A stretch of 64,000 nucleotides of DNA, from assembly GCF_011189575.1 (NCBI RefSeq), contig NZ_PUJW01000004.1, positions 1 through 64,000 of the forward strand, written 5' to 3'. Shown here one piece after another: positions 1 to 8,364 of this stretch (the stretch's first letter is position 1; every line of letters starts with the position of its first letter). The position numbers and the translations under genes are program-made. Below the pieces are notes generated by a model. That model was not told where the DNA came from, made no database searches, and saw only the letters and a list, made by a program, of their open reading frames with translations. Origin of the DNA: Photorhabdus cinerea. GTDB taxonomy: Bacteria > Pseudomonadota > Gammaproteobacteria > Enterobacterales > Enterobacteriaceae.

Positions 1-1
1 C

Positions 2-349
2 GACACACAAACCCGTCAAAAACGTGAGATAACTGAAATTGGCGAACTACCCGATACACTTACATTCAATAAGCCACCTACTGATTTTGATACGTGGGAT
101 GGTAAAGAGTGGGTAGTTGATAAAGACCTTCTGAAGTCTCATCAGATTAACGAAGCAAAGCAACAGCAAGCAGCACTGTTACAGCAAGCAAATGAAACAC
201 TGTCTCTATTGCAAGACTCGGTTGACTTAGAAGTCGCTACAGACTCAGAGAAAGAAGCTCTGCTTGAGTGGAGAAAATACAGAGTATTGCTGACTCGTGT
301 AGATGTGAACCAGGCTCCTGATGTTGAATGGCCGGAAGTGCCGAAGTGA
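2..349 (+). CDS. Tail fibre assembly protein, C-terminal part (partial at left edge)
   Basis: The frame is open from base 2 to a TGA at 347-349 and gives about 115 residues; the start lies outside the window. The protein has a TWDGKEWV stretch, a Gln-rich helical segment, and near the end WRKYRVLLTRVD followed by a Pro-rich tail ending EWPEVPK. This layout is characteristic of the Caudo_TAP tail fibre assembly chaperones of lambda- and P2-like phages and tailocins, which help fold or attach fibre proteins. It lies next to an integrase remnant, so it is most likely the last gene of a prophage or prophage remnant extending left. Whether the prophage is intact cannot be seen. Confidence 0.85.
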   Translation, partial: DTQTRQKREITEIGELPDTLTFNKPPTDFDTWDGKEWVVDKDLLKSHQINEAKQQQAALLQQANETLSLLQDSVDLEVATDSEKEALLEWRKYRVLLTRVDVNQAPDVEWPEVPK

Positions 350-351
350 TA

Positions 352-375
352 GTAGGGCCAAGCGGCCCTTATTGT
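352..375 (+). terminator. Hairpin after tail fibre assembly gene
   Basis: A perfect 6-bp GC-rich stem (354-359 with 364-369) and a 4-nt loop begin 4 bases after the stop codon. A short T-rich stretch follows. It fits a weak intrinsic terminator of the phage gene. Confidence 0.55.
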
Positions 376-519
376 TCACAGCAATAGCAGCTTACTTTCC
401 CATTGCTCAATAATTTCTCTCTTCTCTTTCAGATAGTCATAGCGATCATAGTGCTTTGTTGAAACACCGGGTTTCTTGTGATTCTGCAACTTATCCCTCA
501 TCTCAGAACTGATTCCCAT
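376..519 (-). pseudogene. Phage integrase (tyrosine recombinase) C-terminal remnant
   Basis: The minus strand encodes 47 residues from an ATG at 519 to a TGA at 378. They match the very end of a tyrosine-recombinase integrase: EMRDKLQNHKK, then GVSTKHYDRYDYL with the expected nucleophile Tyr region, then a charged helix KEKREIIEQWESKL. The upstream part that should carry the catalytic Arg and His boxes is absent; bases 520-683 give no integrase sequence on this strand. The fragment converges on the tail fibre assembly gene, so a deletion or recombination seems to have fused the two ends of a prophage next to moaD. It is too short for a functional recombinase. Confidence 0.75.
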
Positions 520-683
520 TGCTCCCCTTTAGATAGTGTAAAATTAACTGCTACACTTCATATGGAGTGCTTTTTTTTGTTTGTACATATGTGTGTGCAT
601 TTTGTTTTAATTGAATAAATTACCATTATAACATATTGTTTTTTAATGTTAAAAATTAATGTTATTTACTTTAAGGTGGAATA

Positions 684-929
684 ATGATAAAGGTGCTGTT
701 TTTTGCTCAGATACGTGAGCTGGTAGGTACTGATTCACTGGATTTAGATAATAGTTACACAACCGTTGATAGTTTGAGAAATACATTAATATCGAAAGGT
801 GAACGTTGGGCTTTGGCGCTGGAAGATGGAAAACTGCTGTCAGCTGTAAACCAATCTTTTGTTCATGGCGGACATCTATTACAGGATGGTGATGAAGTGG
901 CTTTTTTCCCACCAGTGACTGGAGGGTGA
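684..929 (+). CDS. moaD: Molybdopterin synthase sulfur carrier subunit MoaD
   Basis: This is the small subunit of molybdopterin synthase. Its C-terminal Gly-Gly is adenylated by MoeB and then thiocarboxylated, and it donates sulfur to precursor Z (cPMP) to make the molybdopterin dithiolene. The 81 residues form a ubiquitin-like fold and end in PPVTGG, the diagnostic tail. A good ribosome binding site (AAGGTGG at 673-679) precedes the ATG. moaE follows 3 bases after the stop, and its Shine-Dalgarno lies in the codons of the Gly-Gly tail, so the two are probably translationally coupled. The usual upstream partners moaA, moaB and moaC are not in the window; phage remnants sit there instead. Confidence 0.95.
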   Translation: MIKVLFFAQIRELVGTDSLDLDNSYTTVDSLRNTLISKGERWALALEDGKLLSAVNQSFVHGGHLLQDGDEVAFFPPVTGG

Positions 930-932
930 TTA

Positions 933-1385
933 GTGGAAAACACCCGTATTTTTGTTGGCTTGGAAAATTTCAGTGTAGGGGAGGAGTACGAGTGGCTTTC
1001 TCAATGTGATGAAGATGGTGCTATTGTCACTTTCACGGGTAAAGTTCGTAATCATAATTTGGGGGATAGTGTGAATGGATTGAGGCTGGAACACTATCCC
1101 GGCATGACGGAAAAAGTGCTACAGAGTATTATCATTGAAGCACGCAGCCGTTGGCCATTGCAGCGAATCAGCATTATCCATCGGGTAGGTGAGCTCTATC
1201 CGGGGGATGAAATTGTGTTTGTTGGTGTCACGAGTGCGCATCGTAACATGGCTTTTGACTCTGCTGAATTTATTATGGATTACCTAAAGACAAAGGCACC
1301 TTTCTGGAAAAAAGAGTTCTTGCCTGATGGTGAACGTTGGGTTGAATCCCGTGAGGATGATCTGGCGGCGGCGAGACGCTGGTGA
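933..1385 (+). CDS. moaE: Molybdopterin synthase catalytic subunit MoaE
   Basis: This is the large catalytic subunit of molybdopterin synthase, which forms a heterotetramer with MoaD. Its 150 residues equal the length of the E. coli protein and are closely similar throughout: the DEDGAIVTFTGKVRNHN segment, GLRLEHYPGMTE, and the lysine-bearing YLKTKAPFWKKE stretch near residues 115-130 that contributes to the active site. The start is a GTG at 933, chosen because GGAGGG at 921-926 is well placed and the N-terminus then matches the family. It is co-transcribed with moaD. No moa genes follow; ybhL comes next, as in E. coli. Confidence 0.95.
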   Translation: MENTRIFVGLENFSVGEEYEWLSQCDEDGAIVTFTGKVRNHNLGDSVNGLRLEHYPGMTEKVLQSIIIEARSRWPLQRISIIHRVGELYPGDEIVFVGVTSAHRNMAFDSAEFIMDYLKTKAPFWKKEFLPDGERWVESREDDLAAARRW

Positions 1386-1414
1386 CGTTGATTATGAAGC
1401 TATTTCCTATTTTT

Positions 1415-1431
1415 GCGAAACGCTTCGAAAA
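1415..1431. promoter_or_regulatory. Operator-like near-palindrome upstream of ybhL
   Basis: The 17-bp string GCGAAACGCTTCGAAAA occurs here and again, base for base, at 43411-43427 upstream of udk. Its core CGAAACGCTTCG is palindromic at 10 of 12 positions and resembles operators of LacI/GalR-family regulators (RbsR- or PurR-like). It lies about 150 bases before the ybhL start. Which protein binds is not known from the sequence. Confidence 0.4.
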
Positions 1432-1578
1432 CTGATTTAGGTACACCAAACGGCTATACAAGTAATTATTGGATGGTTAATTGTTTTGATTATATTCTGT
1501 GATAATGTATAAAACTTGAATGGGTTGTTGATATTAAACAGCCTGAATCTTTAAACATTGTCAATAAGGGTAAGCGTT

Positions 1579-2289
1579 ATGGATCGATATCCACGCTCAA
1601 ACGGTTCGATAATCCAACAGGCGGGAACCGGACTGCAAGCTTATATGGCCCAGGTTTATGGTTGGATGACTTGTGGTCTGTTGTTAACGGCGTTTGTGGC
1701 TTGGTATGCGTCACAAAGTGAGGCTGTTGTTGCATATATTTTCTCAAACTCAGTCGTTTTCTATGGATTGATTATTGCTCAGTTGGGATTGGTTTTTGTC
1801 CTCTCTGGCATGATTAACCGCATGGGTGCTTCATTAGCCACTGGGTTGTTTATGCTCTATTCAGCTCTGACTGGGCTAACGCTTTCCAGTATTTTTAAAA
1901 TATATACTGGTGGCTCCATTGCGACTACTTTTGTCGTGACGGCGGGGATGTTTGGTGCATTGAGTTTTTACGGTTATACCACTAAACGTAGCCTGAGTGG
2001 CCTTGGTAGCTTCTTATTTATGGGATTGATCGGCATCATTCTGGCTTCTTTGGTTAACTTCTGGTTAAAGAGTGAAATGTTGATGTGGGCTGTAACCTAC
2101 ATTGGAGTAGTTATTTTTGCTGGTTTGACTGCTTATGACACTCAGAAGCTGAAAGAAATGGGTGAAGATCTGGATGTGAATGATAAAGAGAATTTGCGTA
2201 AATTCTCTATTGTTGGTGCATTGACTCTGTATCTGGACTTCATCAACATGTTCTTGATGTTGTTGCGTATTTTTGGCGATCGCCGCTAA
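1579..2289 (+). CDS. ybhL: Bax inhibitor-1 family inner membrane protein YbhL
   Basis: This is a multi-pass inner membrane protein of the BI-1/YccA (UPF0005) family; the physiological role in enterobacteria is unsettled, with calcium leak or protease modulation suggested for relatives. About seven hydrophobic segments are visible from residue 25 onward. Family-typical stretches include AYMAQVYGWMT near the N-terminus, LYSALTGLTLSSIF in the middle, and LTAYDTQKLKEMGE before the last helices. The frame is open upstream to a TTG at 1558, but ATG 1579 has AAGGG at 1566-1570 and gives the E. coli-like start MDRYPRS. The moaE-ybhL order matches E. coli. Confidence 0.93.
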   Translation: MDRYPRSNGSIIQQAGTGLQAYMAQVYGWMTCGLLLTAFVAWYASQSEAVVAYIFSNSVVFYGLIIAQLGLVFVLSGMINRMGASLATGLFMLYSALTGLTLSSIFKIYTGGSIATTFVVTAGMFGALSFYGYTTKRSLSGLGSFLFMGLIGIILASLVNFWLKSEMLMWAVTYIGVVIFAGLTAYDTQKLKEMGEDLDVNDKENLRKFSIVGALTLYLDFINMFLMLLRIFGDRR

Positions 2290-2310
2290 ATTTACTAATC
2301 TGTTTCTGAT

Positions 2311-2346
2311 AAAGCCCTGCATAGTCAAAATGCAGGGCCGTTTTTA
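2311..2346 (+). terminator. Intrinsic terminator after ybhL
   Basis: A perfect 9-bp stem, GCCCTGCAT at 2314-2322 pairing with ATGCAGGGC at 2330-2338, is closed by a 7-nt loop and followed by CGTTTTTA. It ends ybhL transcription and stands between the convergent ybhL and ybhR genes, so it may act in both directions. Confidence 0.85.
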
Positions 2347-3453
2347 TCAAGCAATTTTCCGTCGAAATAACCAATAGGCAAGGTTGCCAGTTGTGGCCGT
2401 GATCGCCAAAAGAGGCCACAGGCTTCTCCAGATAACAGTAAAATCCGCGTCTTTGAGATAAATCTGCTTGGTTATGTCATTAAAATGCCAGATAGGATTA
2501 ACCCAGGTGAGATTTTGTAACCATCCCGGCATATTTTCAACCGGGGAGATATAACCGGAGATTAAGATGGCAGGCATAATAAAGACAAATACACCAATAA
2601 AGGCTTGTTGCTGAGTGTAGCAAAGGGAAGATATTAAGAGGCCAAAGCCCACCAGCGATAAACTGTATATCAGCATCGCGCAGTAAAACAGCGGTAGTGA
2701 GCCAGAAAATGGGATTTGATAGCAGAAGATACCAATAGCCAAAACTAAAGTTGCCTGAAAAGTGGCGACAACCACAGCTGGAACGGCTTTACCAATGAAA
2801 ATTTGCCAGGTGGTCATTGGTGAAACTAGTAGCTGATCCAATGTTCCCTGTTCCCTTTCACGAGCAATTGACAGTGCAGTGACAGTTAATATCCCGACTG
2901 TAGTAATCAGTGCAACTAAAGACGGTACGACGAACCATTTATAATCAAGATTTGGGTTATACCAGTTGCGGACCACTAATTCGCTATTATTGGTTTTTGG
3001 TATATTGCCTGCGAGTTCTTGTTGATAGTTCAGGATAATTTCCTGGATATAGCCAGCAGCAATTTGAGCACTGTTTGAGTTACGTCCATCCAGCAATACC
3101 TGGAGGGAAACTGGGTCATGGCTGGCAATCTTAGAACTGAAATCTTGGGGGAAACGTACCACTAACAAAGCTTTCTGGCGATCGATTACTGGCTGTATTT
3201 CTTGTGAGTTAGTCAGCAATATCACGTCAGGAAATGCTTTTGATTTTGCCAGCCGCTGAGTAAGTTCAATAGAGGCTTTGCCTTTGTCTTCATCAAAAAT
3301 AGCAATGGTAGCATTGGTCACATCAAGCGTTGCAGATAGAGGGAATAAGATCATCTGAAAGATAACCGGCATAACCAATATAGCTCGTGTCTGAGGATCT
3401 CTGAGCAAGGACTGTAATTCTTTAATAATCAGTGTGTAAAGACGATAAAACAT
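2347..3453 (-). CDS. ybhR: ABC transporter permease YbhR
   Basis: This is one of the two ABC-2 type permease subunits of the YbhFSR exporter, implicated in drug and cation efflux in E. coli. The 368 residues equal the E. coli length. One transmembrane helix near residues 22-40 follows a cytoplasmic ELQSLLRDPQTRA motif. A large periplasmic domain spans about 45-170, and five to six membrane segments follow from about 175. The cytoplasmic loop REREQGTLDQLLVSP, typical of ABC-2 permeases, is near residue 200. It is the last gene of cecR-ybhG-ybhF-ybhS-ybhR, 12 bases after ybhS. Confidence 0.92.
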   Translation of the reverse strand: MFYRLYTLIIKELQSLLRDPQTRAILVMPVIFQMILFPLSATLDVTNATIAIFDEDKGKASIELTQRLAKSKAFPDVILLTNSQEIQPVIDRQKALLVVRFPQDFSSKIASHDPVSLQVLLDGRNSNSAQIAAGYIQEIILNYQQELAGNIPKTNNSELVVRNWYNPNLDYKWFVVPSLVALITTVGILTVTALSIAREREQGTLDQLLVSPMTTWQIFIGKAVPAVVVATFQATLVLAIGIFCYQIPFSGSLPLFYCAMLIYSLSLVGFGLLISSLCYTQQQAFIGVFVFIMPAILISGYISPVENMPGWLQNLTWVNPIWHFNDITKQIYLKDADFTVIWRSLWPLLAITATTGNLAYWLFRRKIA

Positions 3454-3465
3454 AACAGCTCCTTT

Positions 3466-4623
3466 CTAGTCCAAACGACGCCGGGTTTTCCATGCAGTCA
3501 GGCCAATAAACAAAACAGCGGAGGCAATCAGTAGTAACAGGTTTATCATTAACACTGCGCTGATATTTCCCGCCAAAAAAAGAGTATGCAGGCTGCTGAC
3601 AAAATAACGAGCAGGGATGAAATAGGTCACTATCTGAATAAATGCAGGCATGCTGTTTATTTCGAAAATAAAGCCGGAAAGCATAATTGCAGGTAGAAAG
3701 GCGACATTTAACGCGATCATTGCTGCATTAAATTGATTACGTGTAACGGTAGAGATCAGTAGCCCTATACCAAGGGCGGTGGCCAGATAGAGGCTGGTAA
3801 TCGCAGACAATATCCACAGTGAGCCTCGGTATGGTACACCCAGTATGAATACTGACACTAGCATACAGAGTACCATGGCGAGAGATCCCAGCACTTGATA
3901 AGGCAAGAGTTTGGAAAGCAGTAGTTCGGTGCGGGTAATTTGTGTGGAAAGCAGGGCTTCCATCGTGCCGCGTTCCCATTCCCGAGCAACAACTAATGAC
4001 GTCAGGATTGCACCAATGACGGTGATGATAATAGTTATTGCCCCGGGAATAATGAAATGCTGGCTGATTGTTGCTGGATTGAACCAATAACGGACTTGCA
4101 TATCAATCAATGGAGTAACAGAGTTTCCGTGATCTTGTCTCTTTTGTTGCAGCCAAATCTGCCATATTCCTTTGGCATAACTTTGTACAAAACTTGCTGT
4201 ATTGGGTTCACTGCCGTCAGTAATGACCTGGATCTGTGCTTTACCATCAGGGCGGGCAAGTTGAGCATCGAAATTCACAGGAATAACAATCAGCCCGCGT
4301 ATTTCCCCTGATTGCATCATATTAATTAATTGCTGACGATTATCGCTGATTTTGGGTTCAATATATGGTGAACCAGCAAAAGCATGTATCAGCTCACGGG
4401 CATCTTCACTTTGCTGTTCCACTAAAATACCAATACGGACTGTACTGGAGTCGAGATTAATACCGTATCCGAAGATAAACAGTAGAATCAGCGGAATGAC
4501 AATAGAAATTAACCCGCTGGTGGGATCGCGTAAGATCTGTTTGGTCTCTTTTACACAAAGGGCTTTCAGTCGCCACCAAGAGAAGTGGACCGCTTTCTTT
4601 GGAGCATGCTGATTTAGGCTCAT
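3466..4623 (-). CDS. ybhS: ABC transporter permease YbhS
   Basis: This is the second ABC-2 type permease of the YbhFSR exporter. Its topology matches YbhR: an N-terminal KETKQILRDPTSG motif, a first helix near residues 37-57, a large periplasmic domain, then about five helices from 190 to the end. The coupling loop reads AREWERGTMEALLSTQ. Its ATG overlaps the ybhF stop codon by 4 bases (ATGA), which indicates translational coupling. At 385 residues it is slightly longer than the E. coli protein (377); the extra residues are at the N-terminus. The pairing with YbhF and YbhG implies a tripartite efflux pump, probably using TolC; that last part is inference. Confidence 0.92.
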   Translation of the reverse strand: MSLNQHAPKKAVHFSWWRLKALCVKETKQILRDPTSGLISIVIPLILLFIFGYGINLDSSTVRIGILVEQQSEDARELIHAFAGSPYIEPKISDNRQQLINMMQSGEIRGLIVIPVNFDAQLARPDGKAQIQVITDGSEPNTASFVQSYAKGIWQIWLQQKRQDHGNSVTPLIDMQVRYWFNPATISQHFIIPGAITIIITVIGAILTSLVVAREWERGTMEALLSTQITRTELLLSKLLPYQVLGSLAMVLCMLVSVFILGVPYRGSLWILSAITSLYLATALGIGLLISTVTRNQFNAAMIALNVAFLPAIMLSGFIFEINSMPAFIQIVTYFIPARYFVSSLHTLFLAGNISAVLMINLLLLIASAVLFIGLTAWKTRRRLD

Positions 4624-6356
4624 TGCGGCTCCTCATCATAGTTAATGACCAGATCAATAAATGCTTGCTCCATTGATGGGTCAGGATTTTCGTCAGTAGC
4701 AACCTGCTGTTTCAGATCATCCGGCGTTCCGGCGGCAATCAGTTTACCGCGGAATATTAGCCCTATCCGGTCACAATATTCTGCTTCGTCCATAAAATGA
4801 GTGGTAACCATGACAGTAACGCCTTTATCTACCATACCGTTGATATGCAACCAAAATTCACGTCGTATTTGCGGATCAACACCAGAAGTTGGTTCATCCA
4901 GAAACAAAATATCTGGTTCATGCATGAGTGCGCAGGAAAGAGCAAGACGTTGTTTATACCCTAGTGGCAATTCGTCGGTCGTTTGATGTAAAACCGATTT
5001 GAGATTGAAAGCGTTGACCATACCATCAATTTTTTCTTTTTGTTTGCGCCCACGTAGACCATAAATGCCTGAAAAGAATTTCAGGTTTTGTTCAACGGTC
5101 AGGTTGCCGTATAGTGAAAATTTCTGTGCCATGTAACCCAGATGTTGACGAGCTTTCCCAGAACTGATTTTCAGATCCATTCCTAATACCAGCGCTTTAC
5201 CTCCAGTCGGTACCATGAGTCCACACATTATTTTAAACGTAGTGGATTTACCCGCGCCGTTTGGGCCAAGCAGGCCAAAGATTTCTCCGCGTTTTACCTG
5301 AAAATCAACATGGTCGGTAGCAGCAAAATCACCAAATTTCTTAGTTAAATCCTGTGCTTCAATCACTGTTTCTGTAGGGTTGACGTTAATTTGTGGCATA
5401 ATTTCTGCCAGTTCTGAGCGACGGGTAGGACCACCACCGAGTAAGTCTATAAAAGCATCTTCAAAGCGGGGTGCAGCTTTAACTATTTCAGCATCAGGTA
5501 GTTCAAGTTGGTTAAGCAGCTCTTGCGGGGAAGCATCAGGTCTAATAATAAGACGTACATATTTGCCTTGAATCACGCCATCTGTCACTAGTGGTAGGGT
5601 GAGGGCGTGTTGCAGCGTTTTTCTGCGGGAACCCTGTTTTGCGCCAAGTAGGAAAGAACGCCCGGACATCTTTTGAGTGAGTTGCTGCGGTTGCCCGCTG
5701 TAAAGCAACTTTCCTTGATTGAGTAACAGGACATCGCGGCATCGTTCAGCTTCGTCCAGATAGGAAGTGCTCCATAAGATCAGCATGCCATCATCTGCCA
5801 ATGCGTGAACCATCTGCCAAAGTTCGCGGCGGGCTATCGGATCGACTCCAACTCCGGGTTCGTCCAGTAACAGAACTTTGGGTTTGCCAAGTAGGGTACA
5901 GGCGAGTCCCAGTTTTTGCTTCATACCTCCGGAAAGCTTCCCGGCCAGTCGCCCGGTAAAACGTGTAAGGTCTGTGAAAGTGAGCAATTGCTCGTAGGTT
6001 TCTTTACGTTCGTTACCCAGTACGCCGCGTAGGTCCGCGTATAGGTTCAGGTTTTCTAATACGGTCAGATCTTCGTACAAGCCAAATTTCTGTGGCATAT
6101 AGCCCAATTCAAATCGCACTTGTACGCCATTTTTAATCGGATCAAGCCCCATGATTTCAATAGAACCGCTATCTGGCTTTAGTAAGCCTGCTAACATACG
6201 TATCAGCGTGGTTTTTCCGGCGCCATCCGGTCCCACAAGTCCGGTGACAGAGCCACCGTAAATCTCTGCGGTCAGGCTGGATACCGCAGGATTATTTAGG
6301 CCAGGAAAAGTTTTTTCTACTTTTTCCAGCCTTATCGTGTATTCAGAGCTGCTCAT
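4620..6356 (-). CDS. ybhF: ABC transporter ATP-binding protein YbhF (two fused NBDs)
   Basis: This is the ATPase of the YbhFSR exporter. It holds two nucleotide-binding domains in one 578-residue chain. The first has Walker A GPDGAGKTT near residues 42-50, signature LSGGMKQ and Walker B KVLLLDEP. The second has GPNGAGKST near 365, a degenerate signature LPLGYKQ, and Walker B ILFLDEPTSGVDP. A linker of about 100 residues separates them. The degenerate second signature suggests one weaker composite ATP site, as in many asymmetric exporters. The gene lies between ybhG and ybhS and overlaps ybhS by 4 bases. Confidence 0.93.
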   Translation of the reverse strand: MSSSEYTIRLEKVEKTFPGLNNPAVSSLTAEIYGGSVTGLVGPDGAGKTTLIRMLAGLLKPDSGSIEIMGLDPIKNGVQVRFELGYMPQKFGLYEDLTVLENLNLYADLRGVLGNERKETYEQLLTFTDLTRFTGRLAGKLSGGMKQKLGLACTLLGKPKVLLLDEPGVGVDPIARRELWQMVHALADDGMLILWSTSYLDEAERCRDVLLLNQGKLLYSGQPQQLTQKMSGRSFLLGAKQGSRRKTLQHALTLPLVTDGVIQGKYVRLIIRPDASPQELLNQLELPDAEIVKAAPRFEDAFIDLLGGGPTRRSELAEIMPQINVNPTETVIEAQDLTKKFGDFAATDHVDFQVKRGEIFGLLGPNGAGKSTTFKIMCGLMVPTGGKALVLGMDLKISSGKARQHLGYMAQKFSLYGNLTVEQNLKFFSGIYGLRGRKQKEKIDGMVNAFNLKSVLHQTTDELPLGYKQRLALSCALMHEPDILFLDEPTSGVDPQIRREFWLHINGMVDKGVTVMVTTHFMDEAEYCDRIGLIFRGKLIAAGTPDDLKQQVATDENPDPSMEQAFIDLVINYDEEPQ

Positions 6357-6365
6357 GACAGCTCC

Positions 6366-7358
6366 TTATTGGTCTGAATCAGGAAAATGCAGGGTAATTG
6401 GCATACCTTGACGTAGAGCATCATCTGGGTCGGTAACAATAATGCGTAACCGATAGACCAGATCGGTGCGCAGATCGGGTGTCTCGACATTCTTTGGCGT
6501 AAATTCAGCTGTTGGCGAAATAAAACCAATTTTACCGTGATAAGGTTTATCTTTGCGGCTGTCAGTGTAGAGTAAGATTTCACGCCCTGGGGTTGCCTGG
6601 CCAAGGTGGCTTTCACTGATATAAGCTCTTACCCAAACCGGATTAGTTAAAGAAAGTGTAAATACGGTATTGCCTGCTGCCAGCATAGTGCCCGGCTCAA
6701 TTGCACGGGTCAGAATGGTACCGGGCGAGGGGGAGGTCAGGTGAGTATCTTGTAAGTCCAATTTAGCCTGAGCAACAGCGGCTTCGGCTTGAGCAAGTTG
6801 GCCCTTGGCTTCTGCAATTTCTTCTTTACGATAGCCGGCTTGAAACTGGTTCAGTTTATCTTTTGCTGCTTGCAAAGCTGCCAGTGCTTGATTGCGGTTA
6901 GTCTTGGCATCTTCGAGTTCGTTGGCTGAAATAACTTTGCTTTGCCATAAACCTTGCTGACGTTTGAGGAAATTATCAGCGAAACGCCAGGCGGCTTCAC
7001 GTTGTGCAACTTCCGAGCGCACTTGTGCAATTTCTTCTGTGCGATAGCCATATTCCATCATAGCCAGATGTGCTTTAGCACTATCGCGCGTGGCTTTTGC
7101 TTTATTCAGTGCGTTAATGAATGGTGTATTATCCAATTGACCAATCACCTGATTCGCCGTGATCGTATCGCCTTCATCAACTTGCAGGCTGGCGAGTTTT
7201 CCATTAACCCGGAAGCTAAGATTGACCGTGCGTATATCTACATTACCGTAGAGTGTTAACGTATGGTCATTTTTACTCTGATAATAGTAACTTCCTAAAA
7301 TAGCGCCAAGAATGACAGCGACTACCAATATTATTAGTGTTAGTTTCTTGCGGTACAT
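6366..7358 (-). CDS. ybhG: Periplasmic adaptor (HlyD family) YbhG
   Basis: This is the membrane fusion protein of the YbhFSR efflux system. One N-terminal transmembrane anchor (about residues 7-24) is followed by a lipoyl half-motif (VRVNGKLASLQVDEGDTI). A long coiled-coil hairpin, rich in Ala, Gln and Lys, spans about 75-205. The second lipoyl half and beta-barrel (SPSPGTILTRAIEPGTMLAAG, then the HLGQATPG region) lead to the C-terminus. The 330-residue length agrees with E. coli YbhG. It is encoded between cecR (16 bases upstream) and ybhF (9 bases downstream). Confidence 0.92.
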   Translation of the reverse strand: MYRKKLTLIILVVAVILGAILGSYYYQSKNDHTLTLYGNVDIRTVNLSFRVNGKLASLQVDEGDTITANQVIGQLDNTPFINALNKAKATRDSAKAHLAMMEYGYRTEEIAQVRSEVAQREAAWRFADNFLKRQQGLWQSKVISANELEDAKTNRNQALAALQAAKDKLNQFQAGYRKEEIAEAKGQLAQAEAAVAQAKLDLQDTHLTSPSPGTILTRAIEPGTMLAAGNTVFTLSLTNPVWVRAYISESHLGQATPGREILLYTDSRKDKPYHGKIGFISPTAEFTPKNVETPDLRTDLVYRLRIIVTDPDDALRQGMPITLHFPDSDQ

Positions 7359-7374
7359 GATATGCCTTATTGTT

Positions 7375-8061
7375 CTAATTGTATGAATTGTATTTTTTAA
7401 GTCCGTTTAATAATAAATCGATATGTTGGATGAGGATTTGATCAATCAATTTGTACTCGTCTGGTCCGATATTATTCCAGCTTGTCTGGCGTAATAAGGT
7501 TTCCCGTGCCATTCGGAAAGAGAGAATTTCACCCATCAGAGCGTGTGTATGGAGCATAGTAGAAAGCTGATGTTCATCAGCACCGATATAGTTGGCAATC
7601 AGCTTATTTAATCTATTGTGGAGAGGAGCCAGTGCCTGCTCATGGATTAAGGTATAGGCATCGGTTGGCGCTAGCTGTTCTCTGGCCATTATCAAGCTGA
7701 TGTTGATACTCTCTTTTTCAATCATCAGACGATTAATTCCAAGAAATCCTTCATGAATTAGCCTTAGTATATTTTCTGGTGAATAAGGAGTTGGTGATGA
7801 AAAAAAATCATCAATTTCTTTAAAAAGATCAGTAAATTCAGTCTTTATTGTGTCAGTAATATATTGGGCTACCGCCTGATAAAGTCCCTCTTTAGAGCCA
7901 AAATAATAAGCTATAGAGGAAATGTTTTGTTGAGCACGGAGTGCTATTTCCCTGGTCGTTGCTCCAGCCAGTCCGGATTTACCGAAAATCTCAAGCGCTG
8001 CTTTAAGTAGCTGTTGTTTGGCTTGTTCGCCTCTGGAGGTTTGAGTGTTGTTGACTGACAT
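7375..8061 (-). CDS. cecR: TetR-family regulator CecR (YbiH)
   Basis: This is a TetR-type repressor controlling its own operon and, in E. coli, the divergent rhlE. Residues 14-60 form the helix-turn-helix domain, with GLAGATTREIALRAQQN and the family signature SIAYYFGSKEGLY. The remaining 165 residues are an all-helical ligand domain (CecR_C type). It is the first gene of the operon with ybhG-ybhF-ybhS-ybhR and is divergent from rhlE, exactly as in E. coli. Two inverted repeats in the 303-bp spacer are candidate operators. Cefoperazone and chloramphenicol sensitivity are the reported E. coli phenotypes; the inducer here is unknown. Confidence 0.92.
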   Translation of the reverse strand: MSVNNTQTSRGEQAKQQLLKAALEIFGKSGLAGATTREIALRAQQNISSIAYYFGSKEGLYQAVAQYITDTIKTEFTDLFKEIDDFFSSPTPYSPENILRLIHEGFLGINRLMIEKESINISLIMAREQLAPTDAYTLIHEQALAPLHNRLNKLIANYIGADEHQLSTMLHTHALMGEILSFRMARETLLRQTSWNNIGPDEYKLIDQILIQHIDLLLNGLKKYNSYN

Positions 8062-8364
8062 GGATATGGGTCCTGTTGCAAATAATCAAAAGACTTAAAC
8101 AAAATATCAATCATATGGTTAACCTTATACTTATAGTAAATCAATGTAAATTACAGAAAAATGTCACGGATCATGAAAACTACCGGCTGAATACCTGTAG
8201 TTTTAGTTGCATCATCAGAAAATATATCTGATATAATAATCCAGATATGGCGCATTGCAGTTTGTGTTATTTTCTTTGTGGTGTTTACCGCGTCTGATTT
8301 TCTTCCCATAAAACTGCCCCTGAATGTAGTTCAGGAATGGTGAAGTCTGGAGTATTTCTTATTT
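8062..8364. promoter_or_regulatory. Divergent cecR-rhlE control region
   Basis: This 303-bp spacer separates two divergent genes. It holds an 8-bp perfect inverted repeat with a 13-nt spacer (AAAACTAC at 8176-8183 with GTAGTTTT at 8197-8204). It also holds a 19-bp dyad with arms ATCAG and CTGAT (8214-8232) that ends on a TATAAT (8232-8237), the likely -10 of rhlE. A TTGCAT at 8207-8212 could be its -35, but the 19-bp gap is long. Either dyad could be the CecR operator. No gene is seen. Confidence 0.5.

Noticed and set aside
530..683. Promoter for moaDE
   Set aside because: TTGAAT and TTATAA elements are present at 611-631 but spacing is only 9 bases, so no pair can be defended.
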